Shown: positions 1 through 7,174, counted from the first letter of the stretch. The stretch is DNA of 8,029 nt from an uncultured Actinomycetes bacterium (GCA_903897475.1 CAIUBS010000004.1:1-8029), one strand, 5' to 3'. Numbers and translations: made by a program. The notes: generated by a model from the letters alone, not told the origin.

Positions 1-2080
1 AGAATTGGGAATTAGTGAAGAACACGCCGGGATAATCGTTTTGCCAGAGGGCAAAGTTGGCAGTGATGCCATTAAGTTACTAGAGATTGAAGATGTAATT
101 TTTGATGTGGCTATCAATCCTGACCGAGGATATGCAATGTCTGTGCGTGGTCTTGCTAGAGAATTAGCTGCCTCCCTAAACTGCAAATATATTGATCCAG
201 CAAATAGAGTAGCGGTGAAAAAACTAAAAGCCATTAAAAGTTCAAAAGCCATAACCGTTAAAATCGAAGATAAAACTGGTGCTGATCAAATCTTCATCAG
301 AACTTTGGATCAAGTCAATACAAAAATTCTCACACCAATCTGGATGCAGCGGCGACTAGAAAAATGTGGGATGCGATCAATCTCATTAGCCGTGGATATT
401 ACAAACTACGTGATGCTTGAGTTAGGCCAACCACTACATGCATTTGATGCCAATGTAATAACCGGGGGCCTAAGGGTTACAAGGGCTAGTAAATTCTCGA
501 AGATTGTCACATTAGATAAAGTTGAACGTAAACTGGCAGCTGATAATTTGTTGATTTGCGACGCAAACTCAGCCCTGGCGTTGGCCGGAACTATGGGGGG
601 ACTAGCTTCAGAGGTTACCTCACAGACTACAAAGATTGCTTTAGAGGCAGCACATTTTGATCCAATTAGCATTGCACGAAATTCTCGTTTTCATAAGTTA
701 TCTAGTGAAGCTTCCAGAAGAATGGAAAGAAATACTGATCCTGCTTTAACCGAAATTGCTTCCGCTCGGGCGGCTCAATTATTGATCGACCTTGCAGGGG
801 CCAAATATCTTGGTTCATCTTTTGCAGGGCAATCAATTAAGCCGCGGAGAATTAAAATTTCAGTTGAAAAGGTATGTCAGTTGGTTGGAACAAAATACAC
901 ACCTAAGCAAGCAAAAGACGCATTGAACTTAATTGGTTGCAAAGTAATTGGTAGTGGATCAAATATCACCGTTGAAATTCCAACATGGAGACCTGATTTA
1001 TTGAATACTGCTGATTTTGCAGAGGAAATTGCCAGATTAGTTGGTTATGACCAAATTCCGTTAAGACTTCCAGCTGGAAAATTTGGAGCAAGACTTTCGA
1101 CGATGCAAAACCGTAAGCGCCAAATCGCACTAATGCTTGCAAATCAAGGATTTACAGAGGTAATTAACTATCCGTTTGTTAATCAGGAGTTAGTCGATAC
1201 TCTGGGTTTTACAGGCGATAGAGCAAAGTCATTTAAGTTAGCAAACCCTATGTCAGAGGATTTTCCGCTTCTGCGTACTCATTTGTTACCTGGTTTGCTT
1301 ACAACTCTGTCAAGAAATATCAATCGGGGTGCTAAGAATGTTGCCCTATTTGAGATAGGAAGTGTGTTTAGAAATATCTCACCACTTGGGAAAGTTTCAT
1401 TGCCTACAATAGAGCGCAAACCTTCGCAGAAGATGATCGACTCAATATACGCAAGTGTTCCAAATCAATTACTATTCATTGCGGGTGTCTCTTGTGGCGA
1501 GAAGTACTTAAGCAACTGGCAGGGAGATGGAAATAAATTTGAGTGGAGCGATGCTGTATTTCAAGCTTCTGAGATAATTGCGGCTACAGGAAATAAGTAT
1601 GAAATAAGTAGCACAGATCTTGCTCCCTGGCACCCTGGTCGATGTGCTGAGTTCAAAGTTGCTGGAAAGGTTGTTGCACATGCAGGGGAGTTACATCCAA
1701 GGGTAATTACAAAACTTAATCTGCCAAGTAGAACTTGCGCCTTCGCAGTTATTCTAAGCGAATTACCAGAAGCAAAACTTAGTGCGGCACCGAAAATCTG
1801 GAGTATGCCAGCTGCTGTACAGGATATCGCTCTAGTTGTCTCCAAAAATGTTTCAGCATCAGATGTTGAAGAATCATTAAGAATTGGCGCAGGAGAACTT
1901 CTGGAATCAATAAATTTGTTCGATCGGTATGATCAACTTGGTGATGAAAAGGTTTCACTTGCATTTACTTTAACCTTTAGAGCAGCGGACCGAACATTAA
2001 CGGCTGAAGAAGTCTCACTTTACCGAGATGAAGCGGTAAAGCAAGCAGGAAAAGATTGTGGCGCTGTACTAAGGAGTTAG
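1..2080 (+). CDS. pheT: Phenylalanine--tRNA ligase beta subunit, 5'-truncated by the window edge
   Basis: Beta subunit of the cytoplasmic alpha2beta2 phenylalanyl-tRNA synthetase, which charges tRNA-Phe. The beta chain contributes tRNA binding and hydrolytic editing of mischarged Tyr-tRNA. The reading frame is open from base 2 to TAG at 2078-2080; the TTG at 5 is an internal Leu codon, not a start. Numbering residues from that codon, the B3/B4 editing region covers about 90-270 (DITNYVMLELGQPLHAFD at 131-148, GTMGG at 195-199). The B5 domain is about 278-355, with the acidic Mg-binding pattern RPDLLNTADFAEEIARLVGY at 329-348. The catalytic-like core follows, and the C-terminal ferredoxin-fold anticodon-binding domain is about 598-691 (starts near WSMPAAVQDIALVV). 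The visible part is 692 residues against roughly 800-830 for the family, so only the N-terminal OB-fold tRNA-binding region, about 120-140 residues, lies outside. pheS is expected just upstream. No terminator separates it from argC. Confidence 0.97.
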   Translation, partial: ELGISEEHAGIIVLPEGKVGSDAIKLLEIEDVIFDVAINPDRGYAMSVRGLARELAASLNCKYIDPANRVAVKKLKAIKSSKAITVKIEDKTGADQIFIRTLDQVNTKILTPIWMQRRLEKCGMRSISLAVDITNYVMLELGQPLHAFDANVITGGLRVTRASKFSKIVTLDKVERKLAADNLLICDANSALALAGTMGGLASEVTSQTTKIALEAAHFDPISIARNSRFHKLSSEASRRMERNTDPALTEIASARAAQLLIDLAGAKYLGSSFAGQSIKPRRIKISVEKVCQLVGTKYTPKQAKDALNLIGCKVIGSGSNITVEIPTWRPDLLNTADFAEEIARLVGYDQIPLRLPAGKFGARLSTMQNRKRQIALMLANQGFTEVINYPFVNQELVDTLGFTGDRAKSFKLANPMSEDFPLLRTHLLPGLLTTLSRNINRGAKNVALFEIGSVFRNISPLGKVSLPTIERKPSQKMIDSIYASVPNQLLFIAGVSCGEKYLSNWQGDGNKFEWSDAVFQASEIIAATGNKYEISSTDLAPWHPGRCAEFKVAGKVVAHAGELHPRVITKLNLPSRTCAFAVILSELPEAKLSAAPKIWSMPAAVQDIALVVSKNVSASDVEESLRIGAGELLESINLFDRYDQLGDEKVSLAFTLTFRAADRTLTAEEVSLYRDEAVKQAGKDCGAVLRS

Positions 2081-2096
2081 TGCATAAATATGCATA
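2079..2096 (+). promoter_or_regulatory. ARG box 1 (ArgR operator) upstream of argC
   Basis: The core TGCATAAATATGCA at 2081-2094 is a perfect inverted repeat (TGCATA / TATGCA around AA), which fits the general ARG-box shape of an 18-bp AT-rich palindrome with TGCAT-type arms in actinobacteria. The full 18-bp box is drawn symmetrically around the centre at 2087/2088 and overlaps the pheT stop codon. An argR gene lies three genes downstream, so autoregulation is the obvious reading. Binding is inferred, not shown. Confidence 0.82.
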
Positions 2097-2098
2097 AA

Positions 2099-2116
2099 GT
2101 TGCATATTCATGCTTT
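2099..2116 (+). promoter_or_regulatory. ARG box 2 (ArgR operator) overlapping the argC -35 region
   Basis: The core TGCATATTCATGCT at 2101-2114 has arms TGCAT / ATGCT, with one mismatch from a perfect inverted repeat. Its centre (2107/2108) is 20 bp from that of box 1, so the 18-bp boxes are separated by 2 bp. This is close to the 2-3 bp spacing of paired ARG boxes bound by one ArgR hexamer in E. coli. It covers the candidate -35 (2100-2105), so bound ArgR would block RNA polymerase. Confidence 0.8.
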
Positions 2117-2135
2117 TATCGGGTACTCTTTACAT
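2100..2135 (+). promoter_or_regulatory. argC promoter, probably giving a leaderless transcript
   Basis: Candidate -35 is TTGCAT at 2100-2105 and candidate -10 is TACTCT at 2124-2129, with an 18-bp spacer. The -10 fits the TANNNT form common in actinobacteria. Six bases separate its end from the argC ATG at 2136, so transcription would start at or next to the A of the ATG. No Shine-Dalgarno sequence lies upstream of the ATG (cgggtactctttacat). Both facts fit leaderless initiation, which is frequent in actinobacteria. The -35 match is only fair. Confidence 0.62.
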
Positions 2136-3149
2136 ATGAAAACAGGAGTAGTTGGAGCTAGTGGTTATGCTGGCGGTGAATTACTTCGCATACTATCTAA
2201 ACATCCAAAATTTGAAATTTCATATATCGCAGCTGGATCAAATGCAGGAGAGTTGATTTCAGATTTTCATCCTCTACTGCAGGGCTTTAATACTAAAAGG
2301 TTTGAAGATACTTCTATTGAAAAGATTAATCAATGCGATTTAATTTTCATCGCACTACCGCATGGAGAATCAGCCAAATTGGTTGGTCAAATTGAACAGT
2401 CAGTGAAAATTGTTGACCTCGGAGCAGATTTTCGGCTCAGCGATGCTCAACAATGGCATAGGTATTACGGCATATCTCATGCTGGAAGTTGGCCATATGG
2501 CCTACCAGAATTGGTAGATCACTCAGAGATTTCTAATGCAAATCGGGTAGCTAATCCGGGCTGCTATGCAACAGCAATCTCACTTGCAATTGCTCCAGTA
2601 TTAAATCTAATCGATCCAACAGATATATCGGTGGTGGCTTCTTCTGGCACTACTGGTGCTGGCCGCAATGCCAAAGTAAACATGGTAGGAAGTGAATTTA
2701 GGAATAACTTAACCTCTTATAAATTTGGTGGTGTACATCAGCACACCCCTGAAATTGAGCAGATGCTCAATCATCGTAGTAGTAAGCAAGTTAAGATCTC
2801 TTTTACACCAGTACTTGCACCTATTCCAAGAGGTATTTTGGCTACGGTATCTGCCAAAATTAATACTCCCTTTAAAACAGCAACTCTCAGAGAATCATTT
2901 GTAGATTTCTATAAAAATAGTGTTTTTGTTAAATTCTTAGATGAAGGTCAAATGCCCCAGACGCTTTCAGTGTTAGGTAGTAATAATGTAGAGATTCAGG
3001 CTGCACTTGATGAACATGTAGGCAGAGTCGTGGTTTCAGTTGCTATCGATAATTTAGGAAAAGGCGCTGCCGGTCAAGCAATTCAGAACGCAAATTTAAT
3101 GACGGGTCAATCTGAAAGTGCTGGTCTTGCGAATTTAGGTCTTAAATGA
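2136..3149 (+). CDS. argC: N-acetyl-gamma-glutamyl-phosphate reductase
   Basis: ArgC reduces N-acetylglutamyl 5-phosphate with NADPH to N-acetylglutamate 5-semialdehyde, the third step of arginine synthesis, in the cytoplasm. The 337-residue length is typical. Visible motifs are the N-terminal dinucleotide-binding GASGYAGGE (7-15), the catalytic cysteine C143 in NPGCYAT (140-146), SSGTTGAG (169-176), the conserved HQHTPEI with H201/H203 (201-207), FTPVLAPIPRG (223-233) and the C-terminal LGKGAAGQAIQNANLM (307-322). The ATG at 2136 is chosen over an in-frame TTG at 2100. The family begins right before the GASGYAGGE motif, and the extra residues from 2100 would be encoded by the operator. It is the first gene of the arg operon, behind two ARG boxes. 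Its TGA overlaps the argB ATG by 4 bp (ATGA), implying translational coupling. In mycobacteria argJ would come next; here it does not. Confidence 0.97.
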   Translation: MKTGVVGASGYAGGELLRILSKHPKFEISYIAAGSNAGELISDFHPLLQGFNTKRFEDTSIEKINQCDLIFIALPHGESAKLVGQIEQSVKIVDLGADFRLSDAQQWHRYYGISHAGSWPYGLPELVDHSEISNANRVANPGCYATAISLAIAPVLNLIDPTDISVVASSGTTGAGRNAKVNMVGSEFRNNLTSYKFGGVHQHTPEIEQMLNHRSSKQVKISFTPVLAPIPRGILATVSAKINTPFKTATLRESFVDFYKNSVFVKFLDEGQMPQTLSVLGSNNVEIQAALDEHVGRVVVSVAIDNLGKGAAGQAIQNANLMTGQSESAGLANLGLK

Positions 3150-3934
3150 TTGTTATTAAATATGGTGGAAATGCGCTACCAACAAGTGAAGACTCTGATC
3201 CGGTACTAGAAGCAATTGCTGATGCTTTTTTAGATGGTGACCAGATAGTTTTAGTTCACGGTGGTGGTCCTCAAATTGATCTGGCTTTGACTGAGAAGGG
3301 CATCGGCAAGGAAAAATTAGCTGGTTATCGTATAACTACTTCCGAGGTTTATTCTGTAGTTGAATCAGTTTTAAGCGGAACGATACTTAGAACTATTGTG
3401 AATTATTTGATCGGAAGTGATGTAAATGCTGTTGGGTTATCGGCATCTGATGGCGGCCTTATTCGAGTAAAGAAATTCAAGCCCAGCGTTGATGGCAAGC
3501 AAGTTGATATTGGTTATGTCGGAGAGGTTTGTGATACAAATCCGATGATTTTAGAGAGCTTAATAACTGAAGGGTATCTGCCTGTTGTCTCGCCAATTGC
3601 AACTGATCATGATGGTATTGGCTACAACGTTAATGCCGATTTGGTTGCGGCTGCCATTGGAGGAGCGCTACGCGCTGATTCAGTTTTATTTTTAACCGAT
3701 GTAGATGGCATATACCGAAATTGGCCGGATAAATCCTCAATTATTGATGAGATTTCAGTTGAAGACTTAAAGTCAATACAAAACTCATTCACGGATGGCA
3801 TGATCCCAAAGGTGAAAGCTGCCATAAATGCGATTGACTCAGGAGCGTTTTCGGTTCGAATTACGAATGGAACAAAGCTAGAAGCAGTCCTAGATGCGCT
3901 AGATAATCTTGGCGGAACAGTTGTGGTCGCATAA
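3146..3934 (+). CDS. argB: Acetylglutamate kinase, short form without N-terminal extension
   Basis: ArgB phosphorylates N-acetylglutamate with ATP, the second step of arginine synthesis. It belongs to the amino acid kinase family and is 262 residues long. Visible motifs are IKYGGNAL (4-11, with the phosphate-binding lysine K5), VHGGGPQID (37-45), R62 in GYRITT, the GLSASDGG turn (97-104), NVNADLVAAA (161-170, with the catalytic-type D165), LTDVDGIYRNWPD (183-195) and GMIPKV (218-223, with K222). The protein starts directly at the first beta strand. Actinobacterial ArgB proteins that I recall carry about 25-30 extra N-terminal residues. The start is fixed: in-frame TAA at 3143-3145 sits immediately before the ATG. 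A weak TTAGG lies just upstream, and coupling to argC is likely. Other amino acid kinases such as LysZ are less likely, given argC before it and argR after it. Its stop overlaps the argR start by one base. Confidence 0.94.
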   Translation: MIVIKYGGNALPTSEDSDPVLEAIADAFLDGDQIVLVHGGGPQIDLALTEKGIGKEKLAGYRITTSEVYSVVESVLSGTILRTIVNYLIGSDVNAVGLSASDGGLIRVKKFKPSVDGKQVDIGYVGEVCDTNPMILESLITEGYLPVVSPIATDHDGIGYNVNADLVAAAIGGALRADSVLFLTDVDGIYRNWPDKSSIIDEISVEDLKSIQNSFTDGMIPKVKAAINAIDSGAFSVRITNGTKLEAVLDALDNLGGTVVVA

Positions 3935-4413
3935 TGGCAAAATTAAATACAAATTCAGCGACTTCAAGAAGATCAATGGTAATTAAGCTAGTTGATGATG
4001 GATTGATTCATTCCCAAAACGATCTAGTAAAACAATTAAATAAACATGGGTTTGTAGTAACACAAGCCACAGCAAGCCGAGATTTAGAAGAGCTTGGTGC
4101 TGTTAGAGGTAAAGATAATCAAGGTGTTTTTCGCTACCAGTTTGTTTCAACTACTGAAAACTATCGCAGTAAAGTACTTAGTGATCTAGTTTCTTCTATT
4201 GACTCCAGTGCAAATCTTGCTGTCGTTAAAACACCGCCTGGAGCCGCTGCGTTTCTAGCTGGGAGTTTAGATAGGGCAAGCAAGTCAGGCAAGTTACACT
4301 CTGCAATAGGAACCATTGCCGGAGATGACACGGTTTTAGTTGTTGCCAAGTCTGCCTCTGGTGGAGCCGCACTGGCTAAGGAGATTATGAAGTTGTTAGG
4401 GGATAGCAAATGA
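3934..4413 (+). CDS. argR: Arginine repressor ArgR
   Basis: Arginine-responsive transcription factor of the ArgR/AhrC family, normally a hexamer that binds paired ARG boxes when arginine is present. At 159 residues it has the usual length. The N-terminal winged helix-turn-helix covers about 8-70 (SQNDLVKQLNKHGFVVTQ at 27-44 and the recognition-type TQATASRDLEELGAVR at 43-58). The C-terminal oligomerisation and arginine-binding domain is about 80-157, with KTPPGAAAFLAGSLD (99-113) and GTIAGDDTVLVV (126-137). D131 and D132 correspond to the aspartate pair that contacts arginine in E. coli ArgR. The start ATG overlaps the argB TAA by one base (TAATG). It lies inside the operon it presumably controls, as in mycobacteria. 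Likely targets in the window are the boxes at 2079-2116, giving negative feedback on itself. There are no signs of damage. Confidence 0.97.
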   Translation: MAKLNTNSATSRRSMVIKLVDDGLIHSQNDLVKQLNKHGFVVTQATASRDLEELGAVRGKDNQGVFRYQFVSTTENYRSKVLSDLVSSIDSSANLAVVKTPPGAAAFLAGSLDRASKSGKLHSAIGTIAGDDTVLVVAKSASGGAALAKEIMKLLGDSK

Positions 4414-5837
4414 CGCTTTGGGGTGGAAGATTTGAAGGTTCTCCTGCCGATGCACTCTCTGCTTTATCAAGGAGTGTTGAGTTTGATTGGCGACTTGCAC
4501 CTTATGAAATTGAAGTAAATCTGGCACATCTAAATAATCTGATCGAGCAGTCGGTAGTAACCAAGGAGGATGGTGCTCGTCTTAAGCAGGCACTAATGGA
4601 GCTAGCAACAGAAATTGGTAGTGGAAAATTCACTTTCTCAAAAACTGACGAGGATGTTCATAGCGCAATTGAGCGGGGTTTGCTCGAGAAATGTGGCCAA
4701 TTGGGAGGCTCAATCAGAGCAGGTAGATCAAGAAATGATTTAGTAGTAACTGACTTCAAACTTTACTTAATCGACCATCTTCTAGAAATTGCGACTTTGG
4801 TTACTGAGCTAATTAAAGCTCTAAACTTCCAGGCAAAAAATTATTTGGATGTTGCTGCGCCTGGATTTACGCATACTCAGCATGCTCAGCCAATTACTTT
4901 TGCACAAGAGCTAAGCAAACATTCGCATTCACTGCTAAGGGATATTGATCGTATATTCGATTGGCTGGATAGAAACTCTAAATCTCCATATGGAGCAGGT
5001 GCATTGGCCGGTTCACCACTAGTGCCAAAGCCAGAGAGAATTGCAAAGGATTTGGGTTTTGCAGGTGTTATGGAGAATAGTATTGATGCAGTCAGTGATC
5101 GTGATTTTGCTGCTGAAGCCCTATTCGATTTATCTATGTTGGGCATTCACATTTCTAGAATTGGCGAGGAATTTATTTTGTGGAGTTCAAGTGAGTTTGG
5201 GTGGGTGCAAATTTCTGATGCCTATGCAACCGGTTCATCAATTATGCCTCAGAAGAAGAACGCCGATATTGCAGAGTTAGCTAGAGGAAAATCTGGCAGA
5301 TTTATCGGAAATTTAACCTCTCTATTAGTAGTGCTAAAAGGCTTACCTTTTGCTTACAATCGAGACTTACAAGAGGATAAAGAGCCAGTATTTGATTCAA
5401 TCGATCAATTACTTATTTTATTACCGGCATTAACTGGCATGGTGCAAACAGCTAGATTTAACTCAGATAAAATCTCAGCAAATGTGACAAGTGGATTTTC
5501 GTTAGCTACGGAGATTGCCGATTATCTTGCAAAAAAACAAATTCCCTTTGCAATCGCTCATGAGGCAGCCGGCTTGTGTGTAAAACTTTGTGAAAGCAAC
5601 TCAATTGAATTGGATCAATTAACTGATGCTCAGTTTTCTCAAATACACCCAGCATTAACTAGCGATGTTCGAAAAGTTTTAAATGTTAAGAGTGCAGTTG
5701 CAAGTAGGTCATCTTCACTAGGGACAGCAGGTGCTTCAGTTGGTAAGGCTATTGCTGATTTAGATAAGCAAATTTCCAGTGTTGAAGGTGAAATCTCCAA
5801 CCACCGCAAGCTCTTATCGGGCATGATCTCCCAATGA
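4410..5837 (+). CDS. argH: Argininosuccinate lyase
   Basis: ArgH splits argininosuccinate into arginine and fumarate, the last step of arginine synthesis. It belongs to the fumarase/aspartase superfamily and forms homotetramers. The 475-residue length is normal. Visible motifs are the N-terminal LWGGRF (3-8), EDVHSAIERGL (81-91), the substrate-binding region GRSRND (105-110), GFTHTQHAQPITFAQE (152-167, containing the TH pair of the first conserved region), the superfamily signature GSSIMPQKKN (275-284, with the catalytic serine loop), and NRDLQEDKEPVFDS (317-330). Two small departures stand out: L111 where I expect Q after RSRND, and A285 where P usually follows KKN. The start is well supported by AGGGGA at 4398-4403, a good Shine-Dalgarno six bases before the ATG. 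It overlaps argR by 4 bp and tyrS by 4 bp. argG, which makes its substrate and normally precedes it, is missing here. Confidence 0.97.
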   Translation: MTLWGGRFEGSPADALSALSRSVEFDWRLAPYEIEVNLAHLNNLIEQSVVTKEDGARLKQALMELATEIGSGKFTFSKTDEDVHSAIERGLLEKCGQLGGSIRAGRSRNDLVVTDFKLYLIDHLLEIATLVTELIKALNFQAKNYLDVAAPGFTHTQHAQPITFAQELSKHSHSLLRDIDRIFDWLDRNSKSPYGAGALAGSPLVPKPERIAKDLGFAGVMENSIDAVSDRDFAAEALFDLSMLGIHISRIGEEFILWSSSEFGWVQISDAYATGSSIMPQKKNADIAELARGKSGRFIGNLTSLLVVLKGLPFAYNRDLQEDKEPVFDSIDQLLILLPALTGMVQTARFNSDKISANVTSGFSLATEIADYLAKKQIPFAIAHEAAGLCVKLCESNSIELDQLTDAQFSQIHPALTSDVRKVLNVKSAVASRSSSLGTAGASVGKAIADLDKQISSVEGEISNHRKLLSGMISQ

Positions 5838-7108
5838 GCAATCAGTTACTTGAGGATCTAGAGTGGCGGGGTTTAATCGCGCAGTCAACTGATCGCAAGG
5901 AGCTAGAGCAGACTCTTTCTAAGCAAATTAGTTTGTATGTAGGTTTTGATCCAACCGCACCAAGTCTTCATGTAGGAAATTTAGTAGTGCTCTTAGTACT
6001 GAGAAGATTTCAATTAGCAGGTCATAGACCAATTCCACTAGTTGGCGGAGCTACCGGTTTAGTAGGCGATCCAAGCGGAAAAAGTGAGGAGCGATCCCTA
6101 AATGATGAAAAGGTCGTAAGTGAGTGGGTTTTGCGGATCAAGAAACAACTTGAAAAAATAATTGACTTTTCCGATAAAAAATCAGGTGCGATTATGGCAA
6201 ATAATTTGGATTGGACTAGGCCAGTTTCTGCCTTAGAGTTTTTACGAGATATTGGAAAACATTTTTCAGTAAATCAAATGTTAGCTAAGGATTCAGTTGC
6301 TAATAGGTTAGCCACAGCTGGAATTTCTTACACCGAGTTTTCCTATCAAGTACTTCAGGCATTTGATTATCTAGAGCTTTATCGAAGACACCAGTGCAAG
6401 CTGCAGATTGGTGGCTCTGATCAGTGGGGCAATATTGTGGCCGGTCTTGATTTAATTCGTAAAGTTGAAGGCGGCTCTGCACATGCTCTTACTGTGCCAC
6501 TTTTAGCAAAGTCAGATGGTTCTAAATTTGGTAAAACCGCATCAGGTGCTGTTTGGTTAGATCCTCAGATGACATCTGCTTATGACTTTTTTCAATACTG
6601 GCTCAATAGTGATGATGCTGATATGCCAAAACTATTAAAGGTATTTTCCCTAAAAGATCGCACCGAAATTGAGCGTTTGATTGAAACGCTTAAGGTTAAT
6701 CCAGGAGCAAGAGAGGCTCATCGCGAGTTAGCACGGGAGTTGACCTCGCTAATTCATGGTGAACAAATTGCTAAAAAGGTTGAAGAAGCGGCAAAAGCGT
6801 TATTTGGACAGGGGGATATCTCTGAACTAGAGCTTTCAACGCTGGATTCGGCGCTCTCCCAACTGCCAAAGGTACAAATTAAAAAAGGGGAGAGCTTTCC
6901 GACATGGGTAGATCTACTTGCGGCTACCGGAGTAGTTGAATCAAAGTCAGCAGCGCGGCGAATAGTGAAGGAGGGTGGAGGGTATTTGAACAATAAAAAG
7001 GTCGAAAATGAGGATTTCACCCCATCACAAACTGACCTTTTGCATGGTAAATACCTACTTTTGCGCAAGGGAAAACGGGACCTGGCCGCAGTTGAGATAG
7101 TGGGCTAG
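5834..7108 (+). CDS. tyrS: Tyrosine--tRNA ligase
   Basis: Class I aminoacyl-tRNA synthetase that charges tRNA-Tyr; a cytoplasmic homodimer. The 424-residue length matches the standard bacterial TyrRS. The Rossmann catalytic domain shows YVGFDPTAPSLHVGN (35-49) with the HIGH-type motif H46-V-G-N49. It also shows GDPSGKS (78-84), the tyrosine-site residues Y171, Q175 and D178 in SYQVLQAFD, GGSDQWGN (193-200), and the KMSKS-type loop KFGKT (231-235). The helical anticodon-binding region follows, and a C-terminal S4 RNA-binding domain covers about 356-424. All expected catalytic residues seem present. The start overlaps the argH stop by 4 bp (ATGA). No Shine-Dalgarno is visible (catgatctccca), so translation probably depends on ribosomes finishing argH. 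It is the last gene of the operon; the rRNA promoter begins only 28 bp after its stop codon. I see no T-box, as expected inside a polycistronic message. Confidence 0.97.
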   Translation: MSNQLLEDLEWRGLIAQSTDRKELEQTLSKQISLYVGFDPTAPSLHVGNLVVLLVLRRFQLAGHRPIPLVGGATGLVGDPSGKSEERSLNDEKVVSEWVLRIKKQLEKIIDFSDKKSGAIMANNLDWTRPVSALEFLRDIGKHFSVNQMLAKDSVANRLATAGISYTEFSYQVLQAFDYLELYRRHQCKLQIGGSDQWGNIVAGLDLIRKVEGGSAHALTVPLLAKSDGSKFGKTASGAVWLDPQMTSAYDFFQYWLNSDDADMPKLLKVFSLKDRTEIERLIETLKVNPGAREAHRELARELTSLIHGEQIAKKVEEAAKALFGQGDISELELSTLDSALSQLPKVQIKKGESFPTWVDLLAATGVVESKSAARRIVKEGGGYLNNKKVENEDFTPSQTDLLHGKYLLLRKGKRDLAAVEIVG

Positions 7109-7121
7109 AGCCGGCCTTTTT
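7084..7121 (+). terminator. Weak candidate terminator at the tyrS 3' end
   Basis: GGCCG (7084-7088, within the tyrS coding end) can pair with CGGCC (7112-7116), which is followed directly by five Ts (7117-7121). The stem is only 5 bp and its loop is 23 nt, so this would be a weak intrinsic terminator. The stronger GC hairpin at 7141-7159 could share the task, but it overlaps the next promoter and lacks a clean T tract. Confidence 0.3.
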
Positions 7122-7136
7122 GCCCGAAATGTCGAT

Positions 7137-7166
7137 TTGACCCCCCTTCACGCGGGGGGCTATATT
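7137..7166 (+). promoter_or_regulatory. Main rRNA operon promoter
   Basis: TTGACC at 7137-7142 (-35, five of six consensus bases) and TATATT at 7161-7166 (-10, five of six) are separated by 18 bp. They face the 16S gene, and transcription would start near 7173. Actinobacterial rRNA promoters typically have this strong form. Unusually, the spacer region is an inverted repeat, CCCCCC (7141-7146) and GGGGGG (7154-7159), and a run of G lies almost against the -10. The leader to the mature 16S would be about 425 nt. Confidence 0.75.
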
Positions 7167-7174
7167 TCACCTCC

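Noticed and set aside
2100..2135. Longer argC start at an in-frame TTG
   Set aside because: It would add 12 residues encoded by the ARG box and promoter; the family starts just before GASGYAGG, matched by the ATG at 2136.
3146..3934. Lysine-pathway kinase (LysZ) or aspartate kinase instead of ArgB
   Set aside because: ArgB motifs (GYRITT, NVNADLVAAA, GMIPK) and flanking argC and argR favour acetylglutamate kinase; no LysW carrier gene is nearby.
6754..7068. 104-residue minus-strand open frame opposite tyrS
   Set aside because: Shadow of a well-conserved tyrS frame with no start signal or recognisable domain. The same holds for the minus-strand frames in pheT, argB, argR and argH.
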